A stretch of 64,000 nt of DNA from Rheum nobile (GCA_027886185.1 WOAB01000864.1:1-64000); one strand, 5' to 3'; numbered from the stretch's first letter, positions 11,701-21,922 are shown. The notes: a model not told the origin generated them from the sequence alone. Translations and numbers: made by a program.

Positions 11701-11987
11701 TGTTATTACCAAAGCAGAAAGAGAAGAAGCTCTTTTTGACCTCATCAATCAGATCCCAGATCCTCAAACTAAGCATGATTATTTCATGAAACTTAAGGAT
11801 CTTATCTTCAACGAGCAAAGACCAGCCCTCAATAGACCCTTCAGCATCTCAAAACTCTTTGAAAATCAACCTAGTAATAATATTCTAGGTTCCAAAGTCA
11901 CCATCAAAGACCTTCAATCAGAAGTCAATACTCTCAAGAAAGAAGTTAAAGGACTTCAAGAGTATGTTAGACTAAGAGACTCTATGG
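8790..11987 (+). pseudogene. Pararetrovirus movement protein-capsid polyprotein fragment (block d)
   Basis: An uninterrupted frame runs from the inversion junction to the right border. The upstream codons back to 8651 are antisense protease sequence and the last few codons before the stop at 12001 are host DNA. The first about 200 codons resemble the 30K-superfamily movement protein used by plant viruses to modify plasmodesmata (for example SLRLLNPTTIQSYLRKG and DPRICQTVILDIKML). A long variable linker, the capsid region and the zinc knuckle (from 11489) follow. Block d stops just after the coiled-coil-like segment before the protease. Sequence 10307-11987 equals 1068-2748 of block b. Confidence 0.82.
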
Positions 11988-12510
11988 TTTCTCGTTCATA
12001 GTAGATTTCGTAAAATGATTGAGTGTTGTCGTGAATATAGTGATGTCAATCTTATTCCTTAATAACTCTAGTATGATTGAACTTGGTGTTTGAAAATATT
12101 AATTTACCAAGATCAAATTAATAATTCGACTAGGGCTGATAAAAACGAGCAACACATCAGCCTATGCTCACCTCCAAATATGGACTAGTATTGACAATAA
12201 AAAGTATAATAGTTCAAATATTCGGCTCTTGAATCCAACATATATCTATTATTAGTTAAAGATTACATTTCAGTTATATTAATTTAATCCTTTGTATTAA
12301 TTTTGAGTTTTGAATTATTGTTATTAATTGTTAGGATTCTATCTATTAGTTTAGCAAATATCTTGGTGATATCTTTAGTTTGAATTTGAAAATCAAGTCT
12401 GTAATGTTCAACCTATTCAAATGGATGAGTATCATTAATGAAAGATAAGTATTATCAACTTACATGGTATCAACCTAATAAGATCTACATGCCTACCTTC
12501 TCCAAGCCCC
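11988..12510. other. AT-rich DNA without recognised feature
   Basis: The viral match stops at 11987. The following half kilobase is AT-rich, with no convincing coding frame or repeat that I could identify. It should hold the flank of the viral insertion. Confidence 0.5.
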
Positions 12511-12529
12511 ACGACCATACCATAAAACT

Positions 12530-13860
12530 CCATAGCTGTCGAGTTTTCCACCTCCATTACTAACCCCGTTGATCGTGTCAATCCCTTCATAATTGTCAAC
12601 TTCACTAACACTATCAAACTCACCTCTACTAATTATATAACTTAGAAAGCACATATTCAAGCCATCCTTACTCGCTATGATTTGTTCAAATTGCTCAACA
12701 GAAATCACCCTACTCCACGTTATACCCTCACAGACGGAAAAAAAAAACCCACCATGCATACATATCCTAGATGTGCCAGGATCAACTCTTTCTCTGCGCC
12801 AATTGCACCGCTTGTCACACATGCCAAAACAACGAAGGAGGCATGGGATATTCTTTCCAGAACCTATGCCAATCCTTCCAAGGGCCAAATCAACCAACTA
12901 AACGAGAAGTTGCGCTCCACTACGAAAGGCTGTCAATCTATTTCTAACTATATGCAGTAGATTTCCTCCACTACATATTTACTTTCCCCCAGCAGCAAAC
13001 CAGTTGATGAGGATTATCTAGTTTCCTATGTTCTTAAGGGACTAGATAGTTCTTATCCATTTGTTGATGACGCCATCAAGGCAGTCCTGCTTGCCAATAT
13101 CCCTACAACAACTCTCAACGCCCATTCTCGTCCCAACAGAAATCAAAATAGACATCAGCAACCTCAACAGCAATGGCAGAACACTTAATCTTCCCCAAAC
13201 CAATGCACATCACAATACCAAAACAACTACAATCATCCACAAAAGCCAAACCGGAACCAATAATGACCCTTACAACAAACCAACTACCGGCCCTTCCTTG
13301 GTAAGTGTGCTCTCTTCTGCCAACAAAATCCTACTACTAGACCTCCTCCATCCAACTGATTCCCAAACACCACACCATCACCACCACAGGCCCATCTCAA
13401 CACCATTGTGCAGCCGAGTACCTCATTGCTCGTTGACAGTGGAGCCTCACACCACATAACTAATGACTTGAGCAACCTTTCCCTACATCAACCATGCACT
13501 GGTCCGGACGAGCTTGCGGTTGGTGATGGTAACAAATTTCCCGTCCAACATGTCTGATTGTAGTTATTGATTAAAAAACAAGAGCCACAAGCTCCCTTTC
13601 TATCAATCAACAGTTACATCATTTGCGCCCCTTGAGGTTATTTATTCTGATGTCTAGTCATCCTTTGTTGTTTCTTATGACGATTTCCACTATTTTGTCA
13701 TCTTTGTGGATCATTATACAAAATACATATGGCTATACCTTCTGAAAAAGAAATTTGAAACACAAGACATCTTCATTCGGTACAAAAGCCTTGTTGATAA
13801 CTATATCAAGTAAAAAAAATTACTTTTCTCTGATAATGGTAGGGAATACATTTTTGTACG
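12530..13860 (+). pseudogene. Ty1/copia retrotransposon fragment: gag, protease, integrase remains
   Basis: Frame-shifted copia coding DNA. A gag-like stretch resembling the UBN2 family runs from about 12590 (NFTNTIKLTSTNY) through TKEAWDILSRTYANPSKG (about 12830) to about 13190. A protease motif DSGASHHIT lies at about 13435-13465. An integrase core part follows at 13615-13855 (HYFVIFVDHYTKYIWLY, SDNGREY). Stop codons interrupt gag and integrase, and the zinc finger between protease and integrase is missing. It is a dead remnant without reverse transcriptase. Confidence 0.8.
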
Positions 13861-13864
13861 TTGG

Positions 13865-14717
13865 ATCGTTAGAGTTACGTCTGAGGGAACAAAAGTTTTG
13901 TTCCCACAGAATAAGCGGCGGAAAAAAACACAAGAAATATGCAACTAAATACTCACGACTTAGAGTGGAAACCCCAATTAGTCACATAACTAATCAAGGA
14001 TAGAACACTACCTTTAAGCTTCTCTCTTGAGAGGATTTTGAAGATGTCTACTTGTCTTATTAATTTCTCGTTTGATTACACGTGTAGCTCTAACTTCAAA
14101 CCCTAGACTTCCCACCATGTCTTGATTCACTCCTACCATGGATGAACTCGAACTCAACTTCAAAGACTTTGTAAACACTTTCACTTGCTTGCACCAGAAT
14201 TATTGCTCATTGTCCACACCTTGTAAATGATCAATCCCCTCCAATATATCCTCACCCGAAACCCTAGAATCAAAGAATATATTTTTCCCACTCTCCCAAT
14301 ACGAAAAAGTTCTTCCGTAACCATAACAGATAATATCTTAACCGTAAAGAATTACCTAGAGAAACTATCCTATAATAACTCTAAAAGATAAGATACATCA
14401 ATCTTCTTTCCATATCTTTCCAACTACCCTAAAACGCGATCTTTAAAGTCTTCAGGTCGCAGCCGCACCTCATCCATGATGAGATCTTCTCACATCATAA
14501 ATTCCTTTTTGGTAGATGCAATCGTCAATGTATGAGAAACATTGTTCCCTCCAAGGTAAAGATATGTCTGGAAGACCTTGTGTTAACTCGTTGAAACCAA
14601 GTCGTCGTTTGTTCCCTATGACATCCCTATTGATTTCTGAAACACTCAACAAACATATTAGTTGGATGTTTGTTACTATTAAAACCCAAGGAAGTCAACA
14701 AATTCCCCCTCTTTGAC
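13865..14717 (-). mobile_element. Probable copia-type LTR with adjacent polypurine tract
   Basis: On the minus strand a purine-rich GTCAAAGAGGGGGAATT (14717-14701) is followed directly by TGTTGACTTCC at 14700, the arrangement of a polypurine tract and LTR start. The sequence resembles the 3' end of plant copia elements whose pol is followed by GGGGGA-type tracts. The distal LTR border is uncertain (about 13865). It may be the 3' LTR of the copia element whose RNase H remains at 19334-19541, separated by later insertions. Confidence 0.45.
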
Positions 14718-15050
14718 GGTGACAAACATCCTTGAAACAAATAAGCACAAAAGAGATGAAGACGAGATATGAAGAAAGTTTCCCCCTCAAGACATGCATA
14801 GTTTCCCTTAAGAACAATAATCACATAACTAGATTTTTTCCCCTCAACTTGACCACCCCGTCATATTCCCCCTTTCGGCATCATTAAAAACTTAAAGGAT
14901 TTCAGAACGTAATGAGCACATGTCTAATAAGGCAACCAACCTCATTTTGTTGTTGTGAGGCGGGGATGCACTACTAGTGATCAACGCTACTTTGTAGGGT
15001 TTAACTAGGAGTTGTTACCAGTGTTTTGGGTGCCATTTGGATGAGTTTAG
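14718..15050. other. Non-coding, probably copia-derived
   Basis: No supported gene. On the minus strand short purine-rich runs such as GAGGGGGAAAC occur, of the type seen near copia 3' ends. Confidence 0.3.
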
Positions 15051-15099
15051 AGCGTAATTGTAGAGTATGGAGTTGAGGAGAAGAAGTACGATTATGGTG

Positions 15100-16246
15100 G
15101 TTTGGAGAAGCTTAAATGAAGACATTAAGAAGAAGGAGAAGAAAGCCACCCAAGAAGGCGAAGACGGAGACGAAGAAAGCAGAAAACCGAGAATCCGCCA
15201 TCGCGGATGATCAGTGCCGCGGTCGCGGAAAAGTCGAGAGCAACAAAGTTTTGAAGTTTATTTTCCGCGGTCGCGAAGCCTTTTGCCGCGGTCGCGGAAG
15301 TCTGCATCAGAGATGCGGCCGAAAAGTTCCGAAATTTTATTATTGTACTTTAATTCTTTTTCTTTTATTTTTTTTATTCCCGTAGGATTATTTTAATTCC
15401 TTTTAGACTATTTTTGCTATCTTTTTAGCATTAGATTTTGGGTTAGGTTATTTAACCTAGTTTCCCTAGCAGCTTTTCAGGATTCAGAATTTTCTAATTA
15501 TTCAGTATTGTTTTCCCTTTGAGTTATGAAGAACTAAGCACCTTTGCTTAGTCCGACGATTGAAGCCTTCATTTGATATACGGTTGTGAGGTTATAACTC
15601 TATTTCTTTTCCTTTGAATGTATTGATTCTCTTGTGCTTCATCCCATCGATTCTTATTGATTTCGCTTGTTGGACGCAACTAGTTGATATTAGTAATTGT
15701 CTATTGCTAGGGTTTGGTAATTATTGTTTGAGTAGCAACTGCAATATTCTAAGAACTGTTTGGACTGGTTTATTGTAGAGAGAATTAATTGCATGCAATA
15801 GTATGACTGTTTGCTACTCTTGCATGTATCTATTGAAATTCCTGTGTTCATTGCTGTTGTTGAATTGAATCGTGGAGGTTTTCCTGGTTATTTAATAGTT
15901 AGTATTCTCAGGGTCTGTTTTTCCTGTTTATAACTTAAGAAAAGGAATGGAACATTCATAGGAAGGAATTAGAGATAATCTAGGATCAACCAATCGAATG
16001 AATGGTGGATATTTGTCTGGCTAAGTACTTTTTCCCAATTGATTACAACCTTTGTTTTGGTTTACTTTTATTTACTTTGTTACTTAAAACCAAACCAACA
16101 AACCCCCCTTTGTTACCTTTGACATACACTTTTGCACTTAGAAAGATTACTTCCTCCTTGTGGAATTCGACCCTTGCTTGCCTGCTTTACTAAGTTAGGT
16201 TTTTAAGGATCTATTTTGATTAGGCATCACGACTTTAGCCTCTATC
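15100..16246 (+). repeat. Dispersed LTR-like repeat R, copy 1
   Basis: From about 15430 to 16215 this sequence is a diverged match to the reverse complement of 59373-59940 joined to 50580-50844 (and 38930-39189). Shared landmarks are the 'gaagaactaagca...ttgcttagt' segment, 'agataatctaggatcaaccaat', and a 'cttgtggaattcgaccc' segment that in copy 2 reads as a GTGGGATCGATCC type. The latter resembles sequences near the 3' end of long gypsy LTRs. The 5' part holds three copies of a CCGCGGTCGCG motif (about 15217, 15266 and 15286). The ORF at 15116-15385 is not supported as a gene. Family assignment is uncertain. Confidence 0.55.
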
Positions 16247-16977
16247 AACTAGAAAAGACCACCATTACCGACGCTTGTTTACGCATTTTTTACGCGTAAA
16301 AGTGTCCAATGTTGTTTTCTCGACGCTTTGAAAAGCGTCGGAAATTTTAACGTCGAGTTTGGTCGACGTTTTTTTGTGCCGCTAAATGCGACGCTTTTAT
16401 GTGTCGTGGTTGGTTTACCAATGCTTTTGATGGGGTATCTTCCCACAGCTAAATCATTTATTGATGCTCCAAATCGTCAAAAAAAATGTAACTCTCGAGG
16501 CTTTTTTGTCCCGATTGGTTTCCCGCCGCTTTTGTTGGAAAAAAAATCCCACGGTGGAGTCATTATGGACGCTTAAAAGCGTCGAGAATGGCATATTGAA
16601 ACTAAATCTTAAATGCCTCAAAGCATCGAATGTTGCTTATAAAATCCCAGTGGGTTTCCCGGCTCTTTTGTTGGAATGATTTGGGCCTAATATAAATCGT
16701 TCCAAATAGCAGTCCAATTTGCAAATTTATATCACATCATTTAATCACTCAAGTTTTCCATCTACTTTACAAATATGTTACATTTGAACACATTCAGATA
16801 ATCCAATGTAAACACACCAAGTAAACTACCATTACACGAAGAGAATTTACAATGCACTTCTTGATAAAAATTAAAAGGGTAACTTGTTCTATAAGACTAC
16901 CACACTTGTCTTCAAACTACAACTGACAAATGGAAGTGAATTATATTGTTGCAAGAGTTGGTGCGCATGATTCGACG

Positions 16978-17249
16978 ACTATAACGAAGTCGCCGTTAAG
17001 ATCATACTCTCGAGGTCAACATCCGAGTCATTAGAGTCCAGGAACTCACCACCATCTAGGTGTCCTTGGAAGCTTCCACTAGAGTTCTCGCTTCTTTTAT
17101 GATGTGCATCATCTCTTCCATGCTCTGGAGGGACAATTGCTCCCCACACTTCCTTGGTAGTTTGTCTTCTCACCTTCAACCAGATCCTTTCGCATGTTCT
17201 TCATGAACCAAGGATGCTTCTTGATATCTCGTATAGGTATAGTGATTCT
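16978..17249 (-). pseudogene. Captured SnRK2-like protein kinase C-terminal fragment
   Basis: On the minus strand an exon-like piece (17249-17174) translates to RITIP..DIKKHPWFMKNM..DLVE. It matches the end of the SnRK2 kinase domain, where genes of the family usually start an exon, and it is flanked by AAG before and GTGAGA after. In another frame, 17150-17053 reads SLQSMEEMMHIIKEART, the SnRK2 'kinase-domain III' helix. A third frame to about 16985 gives an acidic tail (GGEFLDSNDSDVDLES). The frames no longer agree, so it is a dead fragment. SnRK2 kinases act in osmotic-stress and ABA signalling; no such role can be claimed here. Confidence 0.65.
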
Positions 17250-17366
17250 CTTCAGTTTTAAATGCTCAATTTTCTTGTTTTTTGAAATAAAAAGCTTATA
17301 ATGTTAACACTATTATAGCATTCAGTAAAAACTCAAAATTGATTGTGCTTTTCAGTCTTATGGGCT

Positions 17367-17884
17367 TCTAAGGCCCAAGCCTTAGAAGCGCCATCCCATG
17401 CCAACCTAGGAACTTCCCAGGAAGTCACTCATCCTGGTACTACTCCCACCCTAGCACGCTTAACTTCAGAGTTCTTTGTCCTCACTTGAACCCCGAAAAA
17501 GAAGAGCTCTTATAGACATGGGTAGCACTTTAATCCTTCCAATGGATTACAAATCCGTGGTGTTACAACCAACCCCACTTAAACCCTTGACGACCTCGTC
17601 AAGTCCCAAAGACCACCCTTTGGGTCGAGCGACCGTCCACCGGACCAAGCCCACTCATAACCCAGAGTCGGCTCTTATACCATTTGTAAGGCCCAAGCCT
17701 TAGAAGTGTCATCCCATGCGAACATGGGAACTTCCCAGGAGGTCACCCATCCAGGTACTACTCCCACCCTAGTATGTTTAACTTCATAGTTCTTTGTCCT
17801 CACTTGAACCATGAAAAGAAAGATCTCTTGTAGACATGGGTAGCACTCTAATCCTTATAAAGGATTAAAAATGGGGGTGTTACA
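17367..17884 (-). mobile_element. Cassandra TRIM retrotransposon
   Basis: Two direct repeats of about 200 bp (17685-17884 and 17367-17567, minus strand) start TGTAACACC and end GGCCTTA(CA). Each contains a 5S rRNA-like block (GAAGTTAAGCGTGCT, GGATGAGTGACTTCCTGGGA). Next to the upstream LTR is TGGTATAAGAGC (17682-17671), a tRNA-Met-type primer site. Only about 117 bp separate the LTRs, including a purine-rich AAGTGGGGTTGG before the 3' LTR. Short size, 5S-bearing LTRs and this primer site define Cassandra. It has no coding capacity and depends on other elements. It sits inside the CACTA element. No clear target duplication was seen. Confidence 0.88.
17709..17800 (-). other. 5S rRNA-derived segment in the Cassandra 5' LTR
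   Basis: The minus strand matches the 3' two thirds of plant 5S rRNA, including the GTTAA..CGTGCT region, AGTAGTAC.AGGATGGGTGACC and TCCTGGGAAGT. In Cassandra this region includes the internal RNA polymerase III promoter boxes. A second copy lies in the 3' LTR at about 17388-17485. These are not functional 5S genes. Confidence 0.8.
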
Positions 17885-18227
17885 TATATACCAACTAGCA
17901 AAACCGATGGAGAAGAAGGGATATTGCACGTATAAGATGAGAAGATGGAGCTAGGTTTTCTATGGAAGGAGAACTGATCGAATAGATCGAATTTGGGTAT
18001 ATGTGTGAGTGTGTGATGATTTTTTTGTTTTCTTTTATTAAAATTAGGTGTGGGCCTAGGCCTACAATGTAGGACTCTTTAACGATGTCGACAGCTTAAT
18101 GCGTTTGTCGACGTTAAATGGTGTCGGGAAAAAGCATCTAGTTTTCCTACACACTTCGATTTCCCTTTGACGTAATGAAAAACTATCGAGGTAAAAGCGT
18201 CATTTTGTAACCCGTTTTCTAGTAGTG

Positions 18228-18638
18228 ATGGAAGGCGATTGGGGTGCGATGTAGGGAACGATTGTGATGTTCTCGGCTTGGGGAGGCGAGTGAGTTGTAG
18301 TGGTTGTGGAAAGAGGAGGTGACGGAGGTGATGGAGGTAGGGTAGGGTTTTGTTGTGGAGAGGGGGTTGGGGCCGGCATTGCTTGGGATAAGGCATCGAT
18401 TATGAATGGATGGGTTCCCCTGGAGGTTAACTTGCGGATGAGGGTTTGGGGGCTTTCAGAGCCATCAATGGAGATGGGCTTTGAGTGGGAAACCATTAGA
18501 GAAGGTTGTAGGAGATTGGGAGAGAGTGATTCTGGAGAGAGTGGAGAGATAGAGAGGAAGAGATTGAAAAGTTGGATGTGAGACTTTACCTTGAGCGAAT
18601 CCCCTTTTGTAGAAAAAAACAAATCTTTTTAGTTGCCA
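18228..18638 (-). pseudogene. Pro/Ser/Thr-rich ORF cut by the CACTA element, function unknown
   Basis: An open frame on the minus strand, probably starting at the ATG at 18493 (MVSHSKPISIDGSESPQ), encodes a Pro/Ser/Thr-rich protein. The codons beyond about 18227 are CACTA terminus. It is preceded by a CT-rich stretch like a plant 5' leader. I do not recognise a domain. It could be the first exon of a host gene, or an extra ORF or gag start of a copia element, since a copia RNase H tail lies upstream on the same strand. Confidence 0.35.
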
Positions 18639-19333
18639 AAATTTGTAAATATCAAATCTTCTTTTTCTATCCAGAATTTCTTCAGCAAAAAGATCACGTC
18701 CAAATTCATCCAAACCCACACAAGCATGTTGCCAAAATTCATTACCCTAGTAGTAGTCCCATCACATCTTATATTTTTCCCTCTTCTTTTTCAAAATCCT
18801 AGTTGCCTCCATTATGTCCCTTTCAAACATGTCTATTCCCCATCAACATAACACAAAGGAGACGATTCGGCATCTCGGCTTTCCGAAAAACGTAGATGAG
18901 TGTGATGCGGAGGTAACGTTACTAGAGAGGGTACAAAGAACATCACACATAAAATTACAGTAACGAATATTTATCTTTTTCAATCAAGATGAGAGGCTCC
19001 CAATTGTGGATGAATAGATGGGTTCATAGGGAACTTCATGCATAATAGGTTGGGTAAGTTGTAGAGTAAGCTATCATTTGGGCTTGTCGGGAGGGATCTA
19101 TGCATCAAGTTGACTCTTTTGGGATCAAAGATAGTCTATTCCATATAAAAGCATGCAAGCATAGATGGGTTAAGATCCATGTAAGTTATAGAAGTACAAG
19201 CAAGCAGTTCAAACAAGTTAAGAACCTAACAAACTAGGGAAAGGTTGAAAACTAGCTAGATAAGACTCATCACTTAGAGAAATAAATCAAGTAATTTTAT
19301 CCAGTCATTGAGGAAACAAAAAGAGGATAGTCG
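18639..19333. other. No recognised gene
   Basis: This interval lies between the copia RNase H stop and the Pro-rich ORF on the minus strand. No supported coding frame or repeat; possibly copia 3' non-coding DNA. Confidence 0.35.
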
Positions 19334-19541
19334 TTAGTTGAGGGAGATCAAACCTTGTTCCATGCGAAATTGTTCGAAAGGTTCCCTATTAAGTGTCTTG
19401 GTAAAGATGTCGGCGATTTGATAATTTGTTCTGCAAAAATCCATAGACACCAACCCTTTCTCCACACATTCACGTAAGAAGTGATGTCTTATCTCAATAT
19501 GTTTAGTGTGAGAGTTTTGCACAAGATTCTTGCACTAGTAC
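19334..19541 (-). pseudogene. Ty1/copia RNase H C-terminal fragment
   Basis: The minus strand reads KNLVQNSHTKHIEIRHHF, then QIADIFTKTLNREPFEQFR and a stop. This is the conserved C-terminus of copia reverse transcriptase/RNase H. Upstream domains are absent. Confidence 0.85.
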
Positions 19542-19844
19542 ACAAATCACTTTTTATCCCATGATAAAATAGCTCAGACCTCTTATATTTGGCCTAATAA
19601 GTGGTTACACACAAAGAAAATATGATTTTTTTTTGTGACAAGAAGAGCGCCCTAATGTATTACGGGACACGCCCGAGTTATTTACATATATAGAACTTTG
19701 AGTTATGTGATATAATATCCCAGGTGTGATTTTGATGCTAATATATGGGCTATTAAGTTGCATTGTTTTTTTTCCATTATATTCAAATATCCCGGATCTT
19801 ACTCGGATGGTAAACACCCAGGCAATTTACCCATGTTTCTCCTT

Positions 19845-20343
19845 TAGGGATGAGCATAATTTGGTCCAGACCGGTTTTTTGGACCGGACCAAACCGAATG
19901 AAAACCGGTCCGGTCTTCGGGCGAGATTTCTGAAATTTCGATTTTGGTCCGGTCCGGTCCAAATAGATTTTTTTATAAATTTTTTTTTATATATAAAATA
20001 CATATATAATTTAAGTTATATGTATAGTATAAATATATTTTAATTTAATTATATTTTTCTATTTGAATATAGTACTATATATAGTAAATAAATTTTAAAA
20101 TATAGTTTTTTAAAAGTTCTTTTCAATTTATTTTTAAAAAATATAAAATTTGGTCCAAACCGGTCCAAGGTGGACCGGACCGGGACCGGGACCAAGACCA
20201 AACCGGGACCGAGACCGAGACCGGACCAGGGCCGAGACCGAACTGGACCAGTATTTTCCGATCCAATCTTCGGTCCATACTTTTTCCGAATTCGGTTTTC
20301 GGTCCGGTCCTGGTCGGTCCGGTCCGACCGAAGTTCATCCCTA
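19845..20343. mobile_element. GGACCG-rich MITE-like element
   Basis: The ends are an imperfect inverted repeat: TAGGGATGAGC... at 19845 and the complement of TAGGGATGAAC... at 20343. Between them are many copies of GGTCCGGTCC and GGGACCGGGACC motifs and an AT-rich core (19975-20145). The TAGGGRTGARC terminus is common to hAT-like miniature elements of plants. I could not find an 8-bp target duplication. The frames across the GC-rich parts are simple-repeat artefacts. Confidence 0.5.
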
Positions 20344-21149
20344 GGATTGCCACACCTTGTAAATACTCATAAGGTGCATAATCTGTTGCTGATGGCAAGA
20401 CAAGGGGTTTTCAAATTTAGTACAAGAAGGAAACAAAAGTAAAAACTCTAGCTTGTCAACACTAAAACATGTTTTATTTTGGAATGCAAGTCTCAGTCAC
20501 TACCTCCTCATCTAGATTATGGTTACAAAATGGTTATAATAAAATCATGACTAGTCTGCCAATAGAAAAACAACAACGTTTAATGGAGTTTAATGGTCCT
20601 CAAGTGCTTGTGAATCTTAATGGAGTTCAAGATGATTTATCACATATAGTTCATAAATTTTGCATTGGAATTTGGTTATGTTGATTTTTTTATCTCCATC
20701 TATTGGTTGTTGAGGGTGGTGAGTGATTAAATTGAGAAAAAAATTGGATTTTCAAAACACAATCAATGACTTTCTTAATATGTGTGAAAAAAAATTATAA
20801 AGATAAATAAAAATGAATGGAGGGAGTAAGTGACAAGCTAAAACAACGTTTCAGGGAGCTGATAAATCTCAAATAAAGGTCATTTTGTTTCAATTATTCA
20901 GCACAAATCTCATAGCACCAAGAAGCCACACACCCACACATAATCAATGTTGAACTCAAACACTAGTTTATTTCATTCATGACTTGCCTGCTTAAAGGTA
21001 GTTGTCTGATAAAGTGGTTTGCTAATTGAACCATACGGGTCAAATCTATTCTCAAAATTCATCATCATTGTCGAGATTCTTGGATCTTTCACCTCCAAAT
21101 CTGCTATCAAATGCATATGACAAGTCAAGCTTCCGAGTTTCAAGTAAAC
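20344..21149. other. Unassigned DNA; possible end of a host exon on the minus strand
   Basis: No strong feature. On the minus strand just outside the E1 LTR, about 21145-21054, a short frame (ETRKLDLSYAFDSRFGGER) ends in a stop and is followed by AT-rich DNA. It could be a last exon disrupted by E1, but it is too short to identify. Confidence 0.25.
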
Positions 21150-21662
21150 AATTAAACATCAAAGAAAGCAAACTGACCTAAATCGTTTAAAGAAGGGCAA
21201 CTAAACAACAATTAGATTGATTATATCCGAATAATCCAAGTCAGACAAAGATCTTGACGAAATAAGATTAAATAGATGCAAAAATAAGCTTATCTCCTTC
21301 GAGTAGGAGACTGGTCGAATCAAATGATTTAATCGTCGATCGCTTCAATACTGAAATGAAGAACTGAGCTAGAGAATGATTGTAGAAATGAGTAAGAGAG
21401 TAGCGAATTGTAGCTTGTATTCAGTAGAGATGATAATGTGTGTCAAAAACCTTATGAATCTAGTATTTATACATGATTTACATAATAAACTAATCTAGCC
21501 GTTCTCGTTCGGGATTCGCGAGAGCCGTCGAACTGTGTTCTGATATTCTCGTCAAAGTCTTCTATCCTTGGGCTCATCCTTCTTCGCTCTCGCCGAGTCT
21601 GTTGATCTTGTTATTGAGATCATGGGCTAACCAAATTGGGCTCCAAATATCTTGGCCCAACA
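21150..21662 (-). repeat. E1 3' LTR
   Basis: Matches 29809-30321. The end at 21662 (complement TGTTGGGCC) is clear, and the end near 21150 is eroded. It contains a minus-strand TATAAATA at 21471-21464. Confidence 0.75.
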
Positions 21663-21922
21663 ACTGCCCCAAGATCAAAATGGGCCAAGAGAGCAACGAT
21701 TTCATGGGGCGATTTGATCTTCCCTCCGCAGAATCTTTTTCTGCCGATTCTTTAGCGGTCGTGGCATCTCGTGATTGGCCCAGTGGTTTGACCAAGGGTA
21801 TGGCGGTTTGCTTCTTTAAATTACCATCAATTACCTCTCCTTCCACTGTAGCGCTTCACGTCTTATCAAGGTAATTTATCTCTCTTTTTCAAATTTTCAC
21901 CATCTTCTTCCCTGCTCCTTCC

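Larger units (their letters stand above)
1..11987. mobile_element. Rearranged endogenous caulimovirid (florendovirus/petuvirus-like) cluster
   Basis: Four blocks of one plant pararetrovirus lie head to head and tail to tail: a = 1-1068 (-), b = 1068-4519 (+), c = 4538-8789 (-), d = 8790-11987 (+). The order movement protein, capsid protein with zinc knuckle, protease, reverse transcriptase, RNase H in one long ORF, then a downstream ORF2, and a tRNA-Met primer site, is that of florendoviruses/petuviruses. No integrase is visible, as expected for caulimovirids that enter chromosomes passively. Blocks a and c match over 2-1068/7506-8572, and blocks b and d over 1068-2748/10307-11987, with no difference that I noticed. 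That suggests a young or homogenised locus. The right border with unrelated DNA is 11987/11988; the left border is outside the window. No block holds an intact ORF1. Genus placement is inferred from architecture. Confidence 0.88.
16248..18227. mobile_element. Non-autonomous CACTA (EnSpm) element carrying a gene fragment
   Basis: The right end reads TTTTCTAGTAGTG (to 18227), the complement of the CACTACTAGAAAA terminus typical of plant CACTA elements. The left end at 16248 is a degenerate CAACTAGAAAAG. Both subterminal regions are dense in short repeats built on AAAGCGTC, GACGCTTTT and GTCGACGTT, as CACTA transposase-binding regions are. No transposase is seen. Inside are a kinase fragment (16978-17249) and a Cassandra element (17367-17884). 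The 3-bp target duplication cannot be confirmed. Confidence 0.68.

Noticed and set aside
1..11987. A complete, activatable provirus
   Set aside because: No block has an intact ORF1; blocks are inverted and truncated, so I describe it as a rearranged relic.
15116..15385. Arg/Lys-rich 89-codon frame
   Set aside because: Lies in repeat R, low-complexity composition, not preserved in the other R copy.
16328..16679. Plus-strand frames in the CACTA left subterminal region
   Set aside because: Composed of GACGCTTTT-type repeats without coding character.
17709..17800. Functional 5S rRNA gene
   Set aside because: Only part of 5S, duplicated in the two LTRs of a Cassandra element.
19547..19600. CACTAGTACAC as a CACTA left end
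   Set aside because: No matching right terminus or subterminal repeats nearby.
20123..20442. Frames rich in GPDRTGP repeats
   Set aside because: Translations of GGACCG simple repeats in the MITE-like element.
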